Source: a bacterium (lineage in GTDB: Bacteria > Ratteibacteria > UBA8468 > B48-G9 > JAFGKM01). Taken from it: 6,499 nt of DNA. The notes beneath the pieces were generated by a model, which was not told the DNA's origin, did not search any database, and was given only the letters and a program-made list of their open reading frames with translations. Numbering within the stretch: the stretch's first letter is position 1; every line of letters starts with the position of its first letter. This document shows positions 1 through 6,499 of the stretch, piece after piece. The stretch is from NCBI GenBank assembly GCA_021157805.1, contig JAGGVW010000138.1, positions 1-6,499 of the forward strand. The letters run 5' to 3'. The translations under genes were made by a program, and so were the position numbers.

Positions 1-108
1 AGGTTACGAGTGGGAGATTATAGAGTTATTGCGGATATAAATCTAAAAGAAAAAAGAATAGAAGTCACCAAAATAGGACACAGGAAAAATATTTATAAAA
101 AAGATTAG
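1..108 (+). CDS. RelE/ParE-family toxin, C-terminal end only (5'-truncated by window edge)
   Basis: Frame 1 is open from the first base to a TAG at 106-108 and gives the last 35 residues of a protein. It begins RLRVGDYRVIADI and ends with a GHRKNIYK stretch. These are the typical last strands of the RelE/ParE superfamily: the basic R-x-R-x-G-x-Y-R strand, then a strand ending in GHRxxxY. Family members are small toxins, either ribosome-dependent mRNA endonucleases (RelE) or gyrase poisons (ParE), paired with an upstream antitoxin. The antitoxin and the first half of the toxin would lie left of the window. The fragment cannot separate RelE from ParE or show that the gene is intact. It runs convergent to cas3 and overlaps its stop by four bases (105-108). 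Family assignment is by recognition of the C-terminal motif only. Confidence 0.8.
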   Translation, partial: RLRVGDYRVIADINLKEKRIEVTKIGHRKNIYKKD

Positions 109-2597
109 ATTATGCGAGAGGGGAAATTATCTACCTCGGAATAGTCAAAAGACACCTTAAAATCAAATCCTTTCTCCTCAGAATACGGAATTGTCGTTAC
201 CCAGTAATATTTTTCTCTTTTTCCAATTTTTTTGGGGATCTTGGTAAAATATTTTGCTGTTCCATGTTTCTTTTCATCGATTTTATACCACCAAATTGGA
301 ATTTTTACTTGATTTTCCACAGTTAAATTATTTTCCTCTCCAGCATAATAATCCCAAGGGATCACGTCAAAATGTGGAATCTCCTCAATCCTCAATTGGA
401 TCATTCTCCCCTCTTCTTCATTGCCAAAATTTATATTATAAGGAGAATATCCAAAAATAGAACACTCTCTGAATATATTTCTTAAATTAGTTGGGACACT
501 TAATTTGTAGTTCTTATATATGTTGTCACAAACATTTTTCAATTTCAAATAAGAATAAGGTTCATCTTTTATAATTCTCATCGTTTTTTTAAGGATCTCT
601 ATATCATAGGGTCTCTTCTTAGGACTGTCCCCATCAATTTCTTCAGGCAAAAAAACTTTCATGCAATGTTCAAGCCCGTTCGAAACCCATAAATGTCCTT
701 TTCTATTGAGTCTACCCCCACGTTGACCAAGGGCATCCCCTGGAGCCAGTTCCGTATACATTACATCACATGAGATATCAAGACTTATCTCAATCACTTG
801 AGTGGCCACAAGAATAAAAGGCCTAATTCCTTTTTTCAGTACTTCTATAATATTTCTTTCCTTTTTCTCACGATCTTTAAAGGTAAACTGAGAGTGATAA
901 AGCATTATTTTATTTTGTTTTTTGCATTGTGGTAATTGTTTAATTAGAGTTTCATAAATTATTTTACTTCTTTCTATAGTATTCAAGATTATAAACTGAA
1001 TCAATCCTTTATTATAGTTTTTAACTATCTCCTCAATAATTCCTTTATTGATCCATCTCTTTTCTACCAATTTTTTATCTGAGAACACGATCTTGAAGGG
1101 TTCAAAGTTAAGTCCTTCATTGTCCTTATAAGGACCACTATATTCGCTGTTTATCTCTTTAACAGTATGAATAAAAAACTCTGGAAGTGTACCACTCATA
1201 AGTAGATGAGGTATCCTCATTTTTTTAAGTAATTCTAAGAGTGTTATTATGTGTTCTAAAGTATTTTTTTCATAGTAATGCACCTCATCGAACACTATAA
1301 CAGCATTCTGAAGATTACCTAATGCAAAATCTGCTTGTGAAAAACCATGAACAAAAGAATATATTAAATGATCAATAGTAGTAACAGTTATAGGTTTGAA
1401 AAATATATTTCCCTTAAAATTTTCTCCTTTAATTTCTTCTAAATCTTCTGTAGTTAAATCATCTTCCTCTTCTTTTTGTCTTTCTTTTTCACTTTTCAGT
1501 TTTATAAAACTTTTTCCGTGAAATAAACCTACATACTTTTTTCCTGATTCAACCCTTTCTTCTCTTGTTTTTCCTTGTCCAAATATCTCGCAAAATCTTT
1601 CCCACATAGCGTTGCTGGTAACTTGGGTGGGCATGGCGAAAATAATTTTATTTCTATTATATTTCTTCATAGCCTTTAATGCCCAGATAAGAGCAGTTTC
1701 AGTTTTTCCCCTACCGCAGGGAGCAAAAAGCATACAGTAAAAAGGAACATCTCCACAAAGTTTATTAGGTTCGTCTCTCTGATATTCGTAGGGAGTATTT
1801 TTCTTTAGAACTATCTCATACGGATTTTTTATACATAATCTCAGAACATATTTTGAAGGATCTTTTATAACGGAATCAAACTCATGAGTGTTACCATTAT
1901 ACTTATGTATGAAATCTGAAAATTCAGCGCTTGAATAATCATCACATATTTTAAGAATAGAAAATATATAACAAAAAATCGATTTCAACTTCTCTTTGTC
2001 TTCAAATAAAGATGTCCCTATTATTAACTCATTACGATAATCTCCTAATATACCCCAAAATTTTCTTGTTTCCGGTAGTGAATTAATGTTTAATCCACCA
2101 AAGGAAAACCACTTATGAAATTCTAATTCAGAATAAATTGTTTTTGAGTCTTTAACAAATACACCTATATTTTTTTCAAGAAAAGACGGCTTGTTTAGTC
2201 CTTCATATTCTGCATATAATTGAGAGTGTAGCTGAGTATGATGTCCCAATATTGCTGTCTTTTCAACAGACACATCAAGTAAACTTGGAAAATCAATTTC
2301 ATTTAAAATAAACTGACTATAAAGGGCATGTGGGTACTTTTGGGATGATCTACCAGATCTAATATTTTCTTGAAACTGTTTTGTTAATTTTCCAATATCA
2401 TGAAGATAAATTGTAATAAAAAGGCTTTTTAAAAAGGATTCTTTATTTAGTCCCCATCTACTACAAAATTGATCTATTACGTCATAATTTGTTTCTATGT
2501 AGGCTTTGAGGATCTTAAGAGAATCAATAGTATGACCTTTAAGTGTTTGGAAGTATAGAGTGTTGTTATATGACACAGCTTTTGCTAAAGGCACCAT
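105..2597 (-). CDS. cas3: CRISPR-associated nuclease-helicase Cas3 (HD + DExH helicase)
   Basis: This 830-residue protein has the usual Cas3 layout and length: an N-terminal HD nuclease (about 15-230) followed by a superfamily 2 helicase (about 270-640) and a C-terminal region. The HD set looks complete: H22 (KGHT), H66-D67 (HDIGK), H90, H119-H120 (GHH) and D219/D220 (CDDYSSA). Helicase motifs are Walker A APCGRGKTE (292-300), MPTQVTSNAM (Ia), TTIDH (406-410), DEVH (437-440), SGT (468-470), NT (539-540), VATQVIEISLDI (597-608) and QRGGRLNR (625-632). A Lys/Glu-rich insertion sits at about 366-392. By family knowledge Cas3 is recruited to the target-bound Cascade R-loop, then nicks and degrades the displaced DNA strand while translocating with ATP. 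The ATG directly follows the HEPN gene's TAG with no gap. That TAG is in frame, so no earlier start is possible; AGGTGA lies 7 nt upstream. The stop overlaps the convergent toxin gene. Confidence 0.97.
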   Translation of the reverse strand: MVPLAKAVSYNNTLYFQTLKGHTIDSLKILKAYIETNYDVIDQFCSRWGLNKESFLKSLFITIYLHDIGKLTKQFQENIRSGRSSQKYPHALYSQFILNEIDFPSLLDVSVEKTAILGHHTQLHSQLYAEYEGLNKPSFLEKNIGVFVKDSKTIYSELEFHKWFSFGGLNINSLPETRKFWGILGDYRNELIIGTSLFEDKEKLKSIFCYIFSILKICDDYSSAEFSDFIHKYNGNTHEFDSVIKDPSKYVLRLCIKNPYEIVLKKNTPYEYQRDEPNKLCGDVPFYCMLFAPCGRGKTETALIWALKAMKKYNRNKIIFAMPTQVTSNAMWERFCEIFGQGKTREERVESGKKYVGLFHGKSFIKLKSEKERQKEEEDDLTTEDLEEIKGENFKGNIFFKPITVTTIDHLIYSFVHGFSQADFALGNLQNAVIVFDEVHYYEKNTLEHIITLLELLKKMRIPHLLMSGTLPEFFIHTVKEINSEYSGPYKDNEGLNFEPFKIVFSDKKLVEKRWINKGIIEEIVKNYNKGLIQFIILNTIERSKIIYETLIKQLPQCKKQNKIMLYHSQFTFKDREKKERNIIEVLKKGIRPFILVATQVIEISLDISCDVMYTELAPGDALGQRGGRLNRKGHLWVSNGLEHCMKVFLPEEIDGDSPKKRPYDIEILKKTMRIIKDEPYSYLKLKNVCDNIYKNYKLSVPTNLRNIFRECSIFGYSPYNINFGNEEEGRMIQLRIEEIPHFDVIPWDYYAGEENNLTVENQVKIPIWWYKIDEKKHGTAKYFTKIPKKIGKREKYYWVTTIPYSEEKGFDFKVSFDYSEVDNFPSRII

Positions 2598-3320
2598 CTA
2601 AACTTCACCTATAAGCAAATCCAAAAAATCTAAACATTTATCTAAAAGTTTGGATTGTGCATTTATATATGATACAGGTTTCTCATCTGGATAGTGGTCA
2701 GGAAATAAATCCTTAAATGCTAAATTTGCTTTTTTAATAGCTTCATTATATCTCTGTTCACCCCAATGCTCCGCATCGTGAGAATAATAGTAATTCCGAA
2801 GATCTCCAATAATTTTCCAGAAATTATGAGATCGGCACTTTTCACTTATAGTAAATCTATTACCTTTTTTACAACTTTCTCTAAATAATAGACATAGATC
2901 CATAATAAAACTCTTAAATTCATCTTCATTTTGAGTTAACTTACCTTTCCATGTAACACTTATCATTATCTGTCTAAAAGTAGGATGAAAAACATGTTTC
3001 CTTTCGTGTATTCTCGCCATTTTATTTATAATCCTATCCCATTTTTCAATTTCATTTTTTTGATAGACGGGTATTAAATGATCTAAAATCAGATTAATTC
3101 TTATAGTGTCTGTTTCGATGAAAAAAATGTTTTCTTTAAATTCTTTAAATCCTATCTCTAATAAAATTTCTTTTGTTTCATCACTTAGATTAGAAAAAGA
3201 ATAAAAATAATAAATATCTTCCCCATCCTGTAGATTTGCAGAATCATCTGGCGTTATTTCTAATATACCAAGTAAATCATCGATTCCTATATTTTCATCG
3301 ATGTTCATTATACCATCCAT
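2598..3320 (-). CDS. HEPN-domain protein embedded in the cas operon (putative accessory ribonuclease/effector)
   Basis: This 240-residue protein does not match any core type I Cas protein I know. The C-terminal half (about 90-240) looks helical and contains [10 protein letters not shown] at 172-181. R175-N176-x4-H181 is the Rx4-6H motif of HEPN domains, with the Asn after the Arg that is usual in catalytically competent members. H185 lies close by. HEPN proteins are mostly metal-independent RNases acting in toxin-antitoxin, abortive-infection and CRISPR (Csm6, Cas13) systems. The N-terminal part (about 1-85) is acidic with short hydrophobic strands and is not recognised. The ATG at 3320 is supported by GGTGAGG 7 nt upstream. 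A second ATG at 3308 forms TAATG with the cas5 stop but fits that site less well. The gene overlaps cas5 by 13 nt and abuts cas3, so it should be made with them. No MNT partner is beside it, so it is not a classic HEPN/MNT pair. The HEPN call rests on the motif and is fairly confident; the role is inference. Confidence 0.72.
   Translation of the reverse strand: MDGIMNIDENIGIDDLLGILEITPDDSANLQDGEDIYYFYSFSNLSDETKEILLEIGFKEFKENIFFIETDTIRINLILDHLIPVYQKNEIEKWDRIINKMARIHERKHVFHPTFRQIMISVTWKGKLTQNEDEFKSFIMDLCLLFRESCKKGNRFTISEKCRSHNFWKIIGDLRNYYYSHDAEHWGEQRYNEAIKKANLAFKDLFPDHYPDEKPVSYINAQSKLLDKCLDFLDLLIGEV
2605..2610 (-). promoter_or_regulatory. Ribosome binding site of cas3
   Basis: AGGTGA on the minus strand lies 7 nt before the cas3 ATG, inside the last codons (IGEV) of the HEPN gene. 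It supports the ATG at 2597 and coupled translation of the two genes. Confidence 0.75.
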
Positions 3321-3967
3321 ATGTTTTCCTCACCAAATCTCCAGCATTTAATTTCTTTATCCAGATTTAGAATTCCTCCCTTAGGTATCGATATTGTTTT
3401 ATATACAAGTGAAAAGTTTTTGCCATTTCTGATAAATTTATAAGGAATTCTTTCTATATAGCAACTTTCGTGAATTCCTTCAACTACGCTATAGATTTTT
3501 TTTGCACTAATTTCTTTAATCTCCGTAATCTCTCCAACTTCGATATCAACGAGATCGTCTGAAGATCCTATGTATAATGGTCTCATAGGTTGGAGTAAAG
3601 CATCGTAAATCTTTTCTATTTTATCCTCATTTCCGTATATATAAATTTCATATACGGGCGAAACAAGATATTCTCGGAATATTGGTGAAGATGGAAAAAT
3701 TTTTTCATATTTTTCTCCAGTCCCTTTTAGTTTTAGAATCTTTGCCATTTCTCTTGATTTATCCGAAATATTGATCGGTTTTATGCCTATTTTTATCCAT
3801 TCCTGAACAGAAAGATCGTCCCTCTCCAGTCCCAAAGCATTCGATATCAATCCTCTGATTGTCGTGTAGGGTGGAATTGGATAACTCATTATAAGACTTG
3901 TCGAAGTTGGATTCCTAAAGGTAGTGAAATATAGTCCTTCGAGTTTGAATTTCAATCCAAACATCAT
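3308..3967 (-). CDS. cas5: CRISPR-associated protein Cas5 (Cascade subunit)
   Basis: This 219-residue RAMP-fold protein is in the usual Cas5 size range. The N terminus (about 4-45) has the family pattern: a first strand [16 protein letters not shown], then [19 protein letters not shown], the P-P-x-x-x-I-R-G-L-x-x-A-L-G signature of Cas5. A second hallmark is the stretch [20 protein letters not shown] at 124-143. In type I complexes Cas5 caps the 5' handle of the crRNA and contacts Cas8 and the first Cas7. It is not expected to be the crRNA-processing enzyme here (in type I-C it is), because this Cas5 resembles the I-A/I-B sort; that is inference. The gene overlaps the cas7 stop by 4 nt (ATGA). 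Two ATGs in tandem (3967 and 3964) are possible starts; GGTGG at 3969-3973 is only 1 nt from the first and 4 nt from the second, so the protein may begin one residue later. Confidence 0.93.
   Translation of the reverse strand: MMFGLKFKLEGLYFTTFRNPTSTSLIMSYPIPPYTTIRGLISNALGLERDDLSVQEWIKIGIKPINISDKSREMAKILKLKGTGEKYEKIFPSSPIFREYLVSPVYEIYIYGNEDKIEKIYDALLQPMRPLYIGSSDDLVDIEVGEITEIKEISAKKIYSVVEGIHESCYIERIPYKFIRNGKNFSLVYKTISIPKGGILNLDKEIKCWRFGEENIWMV
3328..3334 (-). promoter_or_regulatory. Ribosome binding site deciding the HEPN gene start
   Basis: GGTGAGG on the minus strand ends 7 nt before the ATG at 3320 and lies in the cas5 codons for FGEEN. It favours the ATG at 3320 over the in-frame ATG at 3308. 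The 11 bases GGTGAGGAAAA are identical to those before cas7. Confidence 0.75.
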
Positions 3968-4881
3968 TCCACCAGATTTACAGCCTCATTAATCACTTCA
4001 TTTGGAGTTTTTACTTCTATATTTTTTTCTTTCAGTGCTTTTTTAACTTCGTTCTCATTTTTGATTATGCCAGAAATCATACCAACAAGTATTTCTTCAC
4101 TGTACTCGGAGACATCATCTATTATTTCTTTAAGTCGTTGGATATTAATTTCTTTTTCACTGTTAAGTTCAAAAAGCTTTTGGAGTCTATGAGAGTATCT
4201 ATTTTGAAAGGAGATTGCAATTATATCCGGTGAAAAATCTGTTAATAATCTCGCCTGCTTTGAGTAATCCGCTATATATCTAATTGCTTCAATAATTTTC
4301 TTTACTCTTTTATTTTTCTCAGATTCATTTATTTTAGGCTCTATAAAAATACTCCTTTTTTTCTCATCTATTTTTTCATCGCTTCCTACACGTATTACAT
4401 CAATAGAGATTCCTGCTTTATAGATATTCGTACCTATCTCAACATTAACAATATCACCTTCTGCCTTTTTGCCTTCAGAGACTCTATGACGTCTTGTAAG
4501 AAAATCCAGATTTGCATTCTCATCAAAGGGCAACAAACCTATTGCCGGTGATACCTTAACGGGGGAAACTCTTGTTTTTGCACCTTTTCCTTTAATAGTT
4601 GTCATGAAACCAAAAAGATCGCACATAATGCATCTTTCTATATCTCCACAAGTTTCTCCACGATCATTAGGAACGCACATATATTCATTTTCATCCAAGT
4701 TCCTTCTAATTGCCTCTTTAAGATAAAATCTCATCGCCTGTCCACTTACATAGGGATATTCAATATTATCTCTCTTGAATTTCTTTACATCTATGTAGTT
4801 ACTTTCGCCTTCTCCTGCATTTAGATTCGTCAAATCTGTTTCTGAAAGCCACACAATATTTAATCCTTTTATTTCATTCAT
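3964..4881 (-). CDS. cas7: CRISPR-associated protein Cas7, DevR/Cst2-like (Cascade backbone)
   Basis: I place the start at the ATG at 4881, giving 305 residues. The longer open frame reaches a TTG at 4908, but its nine extra codons (MKKKKKVRK) only read the A-rich tract and the ribosome binding site AGGTGAGG of this gene. The N terminus has the Cas7 pattern of the DevR/MJ0381 group: [20 protein letters not shown] (about 7-26), then [16 protein letters not shown] (42-57), the strand and helix that hold crRNA. The downstream stretch LTRRHRV (128-134) is basic. Cas7 polymerises along the crRNA spacer to form the Cascade filament. Four cysteines, C69, C78, C84 and C87 (Cx8Cx5CxxC), form a likely zinc-binding patch. 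The gene overlaps the cas8 stop by 8 nt and cas5 by 4 nt. The 'DevR autoregulator' family name comes from Myxococcus and is not evidence of regulation here. Confidence 0.93.
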   Translation of the reverse strand: MNEIKGLNIVWLSETDLTNLNAGEGESNYIDVKKFKRDNIEYPYVSGQAMRFYLKEAIRRNLDENEYMCVPNDRGETCGDIERCIMCDLFGFMTTIKGKGAKTRVSPVKVSPAIGLLPFDENANLDFLTRRHRVSEGKKAEGDIVNVEIGTNIYKAGISIDVIRVGSDEKIDEKKRSIFIEPKINESEKNKRVKKIIEAIRYIADYSKQARLLTDFSPDIIAISFQNRYSHRLQKLFELNSEKEINIQRLKEIIDDVSEYSEEILVGMISGIIKNENEVKKALKEKNIEVKTPNEVINEAVNLVE

Positions 4882-5236
4882 TTTCCTCACCTTCTTTTTT
4901 TTCTTCAAGGTACTCTATTCTAGAAAATTCCACACATGAAAAGATTATTAAAATATTTTTTAGATCTTCAATAAATTTTTCATCCCTTTCATGTTGTTCT
5001 ATCAGCGACACAATATCCTCCAAAGCAGGAGAATAGATAAATCCTTTGTATTTTTTCTTTTCTTCGGGTTTTAATCCAGCAATTCTTCGGCTGATTTGTC
5101 TCAGTGCATCCAATAAATCTGTTTTATCTTTTACTTTATCAAGCTTATATAAAAGGCTCCTATGGCTTTTTGAAGCGGCAGCAATAGTTCTTCCGGCTGA
5201 TTTAATAGTCTCTAATTGTTTCTCATTTAATCCCAT
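4874..5236 (-). CDS. cas11: Predicted internally translated Cas11-like small subunit (3' end of cas8)
   Basis: Cas8 codon 398 is an ATG at 5236-5234, preceded on the same strand by GGAGGT (5250-5245), 8 nt away. This is a better ribosome binding site than the one before cas8 itself. Starting here, in the cas8 frame, gives a 120-residue protein beginning [15 protein letters not shown], apparently all helical and basic, with a charged tail. That is the usual size and character of Cas11, which lines the Cascade belly and binds the DNA strands. Separate translation of Cas11 from inside the large-subunit gene is established for types I-B, I-C and I-D. No free-standing small-subunit gene is visible here, so the internal product would fill that gap. 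The site and frame are read directly; use of the start is inference. Confidence 0.68.
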   Translation of the reverse strand: MGLNEKQLETIKSAGRTIAAASKSHRSLLYKLDKVKDKTDLLDALRQISRRIAGLKPEEKKKYKGFIYSPALEDIVSLIEQHERDEKFIEDLKNILIIFSCVEFSRIEYLEEKKEGEENE

Positions 5237-6427
5237 ATTTTTCAACCTCCAAAGATAAATTAACTCCTCTAAATTTTTTTTTACATCTTTTTGCATAACA
5301 TCTCTTAGATATACTCCTACATGTCCTCCTTTTCTTGGAAGAAGATTTTTTGCAAAAAAACAGAAATTATCTGTTAAAATAGCCTCAGAGATATTTTCTC
5401 TGATTTCTCCTGTCAACTCCCAATTTATAGGTGCACTCTTTGGATTATCATTAAAAAATAAAAATGATTCAATGATTTCTTTGTAAATATTTATTTTTTC
5501 TTCAGAGAGTTTTTTAATAATCTGCAAAATAGAGCTGGAAATCTCTATATTGTTAAGTTTGATATTTTTAACGGGGCCAAATGGAATATCTATCATTGCC
5601 CAAGAATTTCTTACTTTATCATTTCTTTTGGTATATGAAAAAAATTTCTCATAAAAACAAAGTAGAGTGCTAAAAGATCCATATGTATTTTCTGTCTCTT
5701 CACTTTCCCGCTTAACTTTTATATTATGATACCGATGATTAGTATTCAAGAGTGGGTGATATGTCTCTTTAAATCTCCGTAATTCTAATAAATTATCCGA
5801 CTGGGGTAAAAAAAGAATTGATTTCTCTCCAGGCATTGTACGGTAAATTATTCCTTTATCAGTCCATTCAATGATCCCGACAAGATAACACATTGGACAA
5901 AAATTATCAAAATACTCTTTTAAAGAGTAAAATTTTCCATCTTTATAACTTCTGACTCCACTAAGGCTTTTAATTTTTGTAACTAGTGGGTAAGAAGCCT
6001 GTTGGAGCTTTTTTATCGATTTAGAAAACGATCTTCCACAAATAATACATGCAGCATGTCCTTCTTCAGCAATCAGATCAAATATTTTCTCTATTACATC
6101 ATTAACAGTTTTTTCGTTGTAGATCCCTTCCTTAAAAACAACTCCCCATGGGCTAACACTTTTGTCCTTAGTTTCTTCCTGGATAAGGATATAATCTTTT
6201 TTTATTTCCTTTTTTTCTTTAAATTTTTTATCTTTTTCTATCACAATAAGATTTGACCTTCTATTTTTAATAGCGTTAGCAACAGTATCTTTAAACTTAG
6301 AAAAATCATTTATATTTATCCTCAAACAATCAGGACTTAGTTCAACATTAAAACTATTATTTTCTGATTCTTTTAATATACTATAAAGTGTCACAATCCC
6401 ATTATCCAACCACACATCATAATACAT
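4874..6427 (-). CDS. cas8: CRISPR-associated large subunit Cas8, CXXC-CXXC (Cas8a1/Cst1-like)
   Basis: This 517-residue protein occupies the Cas8 place directly before cas7 and cas5. Its N terminus [17 protein letters not shown] (2-18) has the Asp-Asn-Gly pattern seen at the start of Cas8a/Cst1-type large subunits. Two CxxC pairs, C127-C130 (CIIC) and C177-C180 (CPMC), give the CXXC-CXXC zinc knuckle that names this group. The middle (about 190-380) has no motif I recognise. The end (about 385-505) is helical and resembles a fused small-subunit domain. In Cascade, Cas8 recognises the PAM, helps open the DNA duplex and recruits Cas3. The ATG at 6427 is the first ATG, GTG or TTG in frame after an upstream TAA; no clear ribosome binding site precedes it, but the 11-nt overlap with the preceding open frame suggests translational coupling. 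Cas8 sequences diverge fast, so the assignment rests on motif, size and synteny; I-A versus I-B is open. Confidence 0.87.
   Translation of the reverse strand: MYYDVWLDNGIVTLYSILKESENNSFNVELSPDCLRININDFSKFKDTVANAIKNRRSNLIVIEKDKKFKEKKEIKKDYILIQEETKDKSVSPWGVVFKEGIYNEKTVNDVIEKIFDLIAEEGHAACIICGRSFSKSIKKLQQASYPLVTKIKSLSGVRSYKDGKFYSLKEYFDNFCPMCYLVGIIEWTDKGIIYRTMPGEKSILFLPQSDNLLELRRFKETYHPLLNTNHRYHNIKVKRESEETENTYGSFSTLLCFYEKFFSYTKRNDKVRNSWAMIDIPFGPVKNIKLNNIEISSSILQIIKKLSEEKINIYKEIIESFLFFNDNPKSAPINWELTGEIRENISEAILTDNFCFFAKNLLPRKGGHVGVYLRDVMQKDVKKNLEELIYLWRLKNMGLNEKQLETIKSAGRTIAAASKSHRSLLYKLDKVKDKTDLLDALRQISRRIAGLKPEEKKKYKGFIYSPALEDIVSLIEQHERDEKFIEDLKNILIIFSCVEFSRIEYLEEKKEGEENE
4885..4892 (-). promoter_or_regulatory. 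Ribosome binding site deciding the cas7 start
   Basis: AGGTGAGG on the minus strand lies 3 nt before the ATG at 4881 (5 nt if AGGTGA is taken as the core). It is encoded within the last cas8 codons (KEGEE), so the charged Cas8 tail is partly a by-product of this site. It supports ATG 4881 rather than the upstream TTG. Confidence 0.8.
5245..5250 (-). promoter_or_regulatory. Internal ribosome binding site within cas8
   Basis: GGAGGT on the minus strand is formed by the cas8 codons for W393-R394-L395 (TGG AGG TTG), 8 nt before the in-frame ATG at 5236. Its strength, spacing and in-frame ATG at the expected domain boundary make chance less likely. Confidence 0.7.
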
Positions 6428-6499
6428 CGGTATAACAATTGTTTTCTTCTTCGGAATTTCTAATATTGTGTTCTTTTACTGCATTTATTATCCCTTTAC
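6417..6499 (-). CDS. 3' end of an unrecognised upstream gene in the same operon
   Basis: A minus-strand frame is open from the window edge and ends with TGA at 6419-6417, 11 nt inside cas8. The 26 visible residues include GIINAVKEHNIRNSEEE and end in DVL. There is no glycine-rich Cas6 C terminus and no other motif I can name. The length is too short to prove coding, but an open end overlapping the next gene fits the packing of the rest of the operon. A cas gene such as cas6 would be expected in this place, but nothing seen here confirms it. If it is not a gene, the stretch is simply the cas8 leader. Confidence 0.45.
   Translation of the reverse strand, partial: KGIINAVKEHNIRNSEEENNCYTDVL

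Noticed and set aside
113..142. Possible hairpin after the toxin stop that might act as a terminator
   Set aside because: Only about four consecutive pairs form (GAGG/CCTC), with no T-run; too weak, and it lies in cas3 coding sequence.
254..460. Plus-strand 68-codon open frame opposite the cas3 3' end
   Set aside because: It lies wholly antisense to the conserved Cas3 frame, has no recognisable motif and has low-complexity composition; a shadow frame.
4895..4902. Run of eight A on the coding strand near the cas8 end, a possible slippage site that could fuse Cas8 to Cas7
   Set aside because: Such runs are common in AT-rich genes, fusion needs a +1 (or -2) shift, and cas7 has its own strong start signal; no support for programmed frameshifting.
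4882..4908. N-terminal extension of Cas7 from TTG at 4908 (MKKKKKVRK)
   Set aside because: It reads through the A8 tract and the cas7 ribosome binding site, and the start is a TTG; ATG 4881 is the better start.
5046..5258. Plus-strand 70-codon open frame opposite cas8
   Set aside because: Antisense to the Cas8 C-terminal domain, Ser/Leu/Phe-rich as expected from the complement of a Lys/Glu-rich gene; a shadow.
6002..6256. Plus-strand 84-codon open frame with a very hydrophobic, Phe-rich end
   Set aside because: It could be mistaken for a small membrane protein, but the Phe run is just the complement of the Lys/Glu-rich stretch of Cas8 (about 60-85). No ribosome binding site or homology is apparent.
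6434..6443. Perfect palindrome AACAATTGTT just upstream of cas8
   Set aside because: A 10-base AT-rich palindrome is expected by chance in such DNA and it lies within an apparent upstream open frame; nothing suggests an operator.
1..6499. CRISPR array, tRNA, rRNA or insertion sequence
   Set aside because: No regularly spaced direct repeats, no tRNA-like fold, no transposase and no terminal inverted repeats were seen; the window is almost entirely coding.

Overview
The window holds the interference part of a type I CRISPR-Cas locus, read right to left on the minus strand and packed so tightly that there is no intergenic DNA from about 6420 down to 105. In transcription order it contains: the 3' end of an unrecognised gene (6499-6417), cas8 (6427-4874), cas7 (4881-3964), cas5 (3967-3308), a gene for a HEPN-type protein not standard in such operons (3320-2598), and a full-length HD-helicase cas3 (2597-105). 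At the left edge a convergent plus-strand gene, the 3' end of a RelE/ParE-family toxin (1-108), overlaps the end of cas3 by four bases.

Cas8, Cas7 and Cas5 would form the crRNA-guided surveillance complex and Cas3 would be the recruited nuclease-helicase. A CXXC...CXXC Cas8, a DevR/Cst2-like Cas7, Cas5 and an unsplit Cas3 fit the I-A/I-B group, most simply a Tneap (Cst)-like I-B, but the exact subtype cannot be settled by eye. No separate small-subunit gene is visible. Instead the 3' end of cas8 has a strong internal ribosome binding site (GGAGGT, 5250-5245) and an in-frame ATG at 5236 that would yield a separate 120-residue Cas11-like protein. cas6, cas1, cas2, cas4 and a CRISPR array are not in the window; they may lie beyond the right edge.

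The main oddity is the 240-residue protein between Cas5 and Cas3. Its C-terminal half carries a HEPN ribonuclease-type motif (RNYYYSH, Rx5H), so the operon may couple DNA interference to an RNA-cutting or abortive effector. With the flanking toxin gene, this suggests a defence neighbourhood.

The host is an AT-rich prokaryote. Ribosome binding sites of the GGTGA/GGTGAGG type before cas7, the HEPN gene and cas3 are common in archaea, and the Cas7 family is frequent in archaea and thermophiles, so an archaeon is plausible but unproven.
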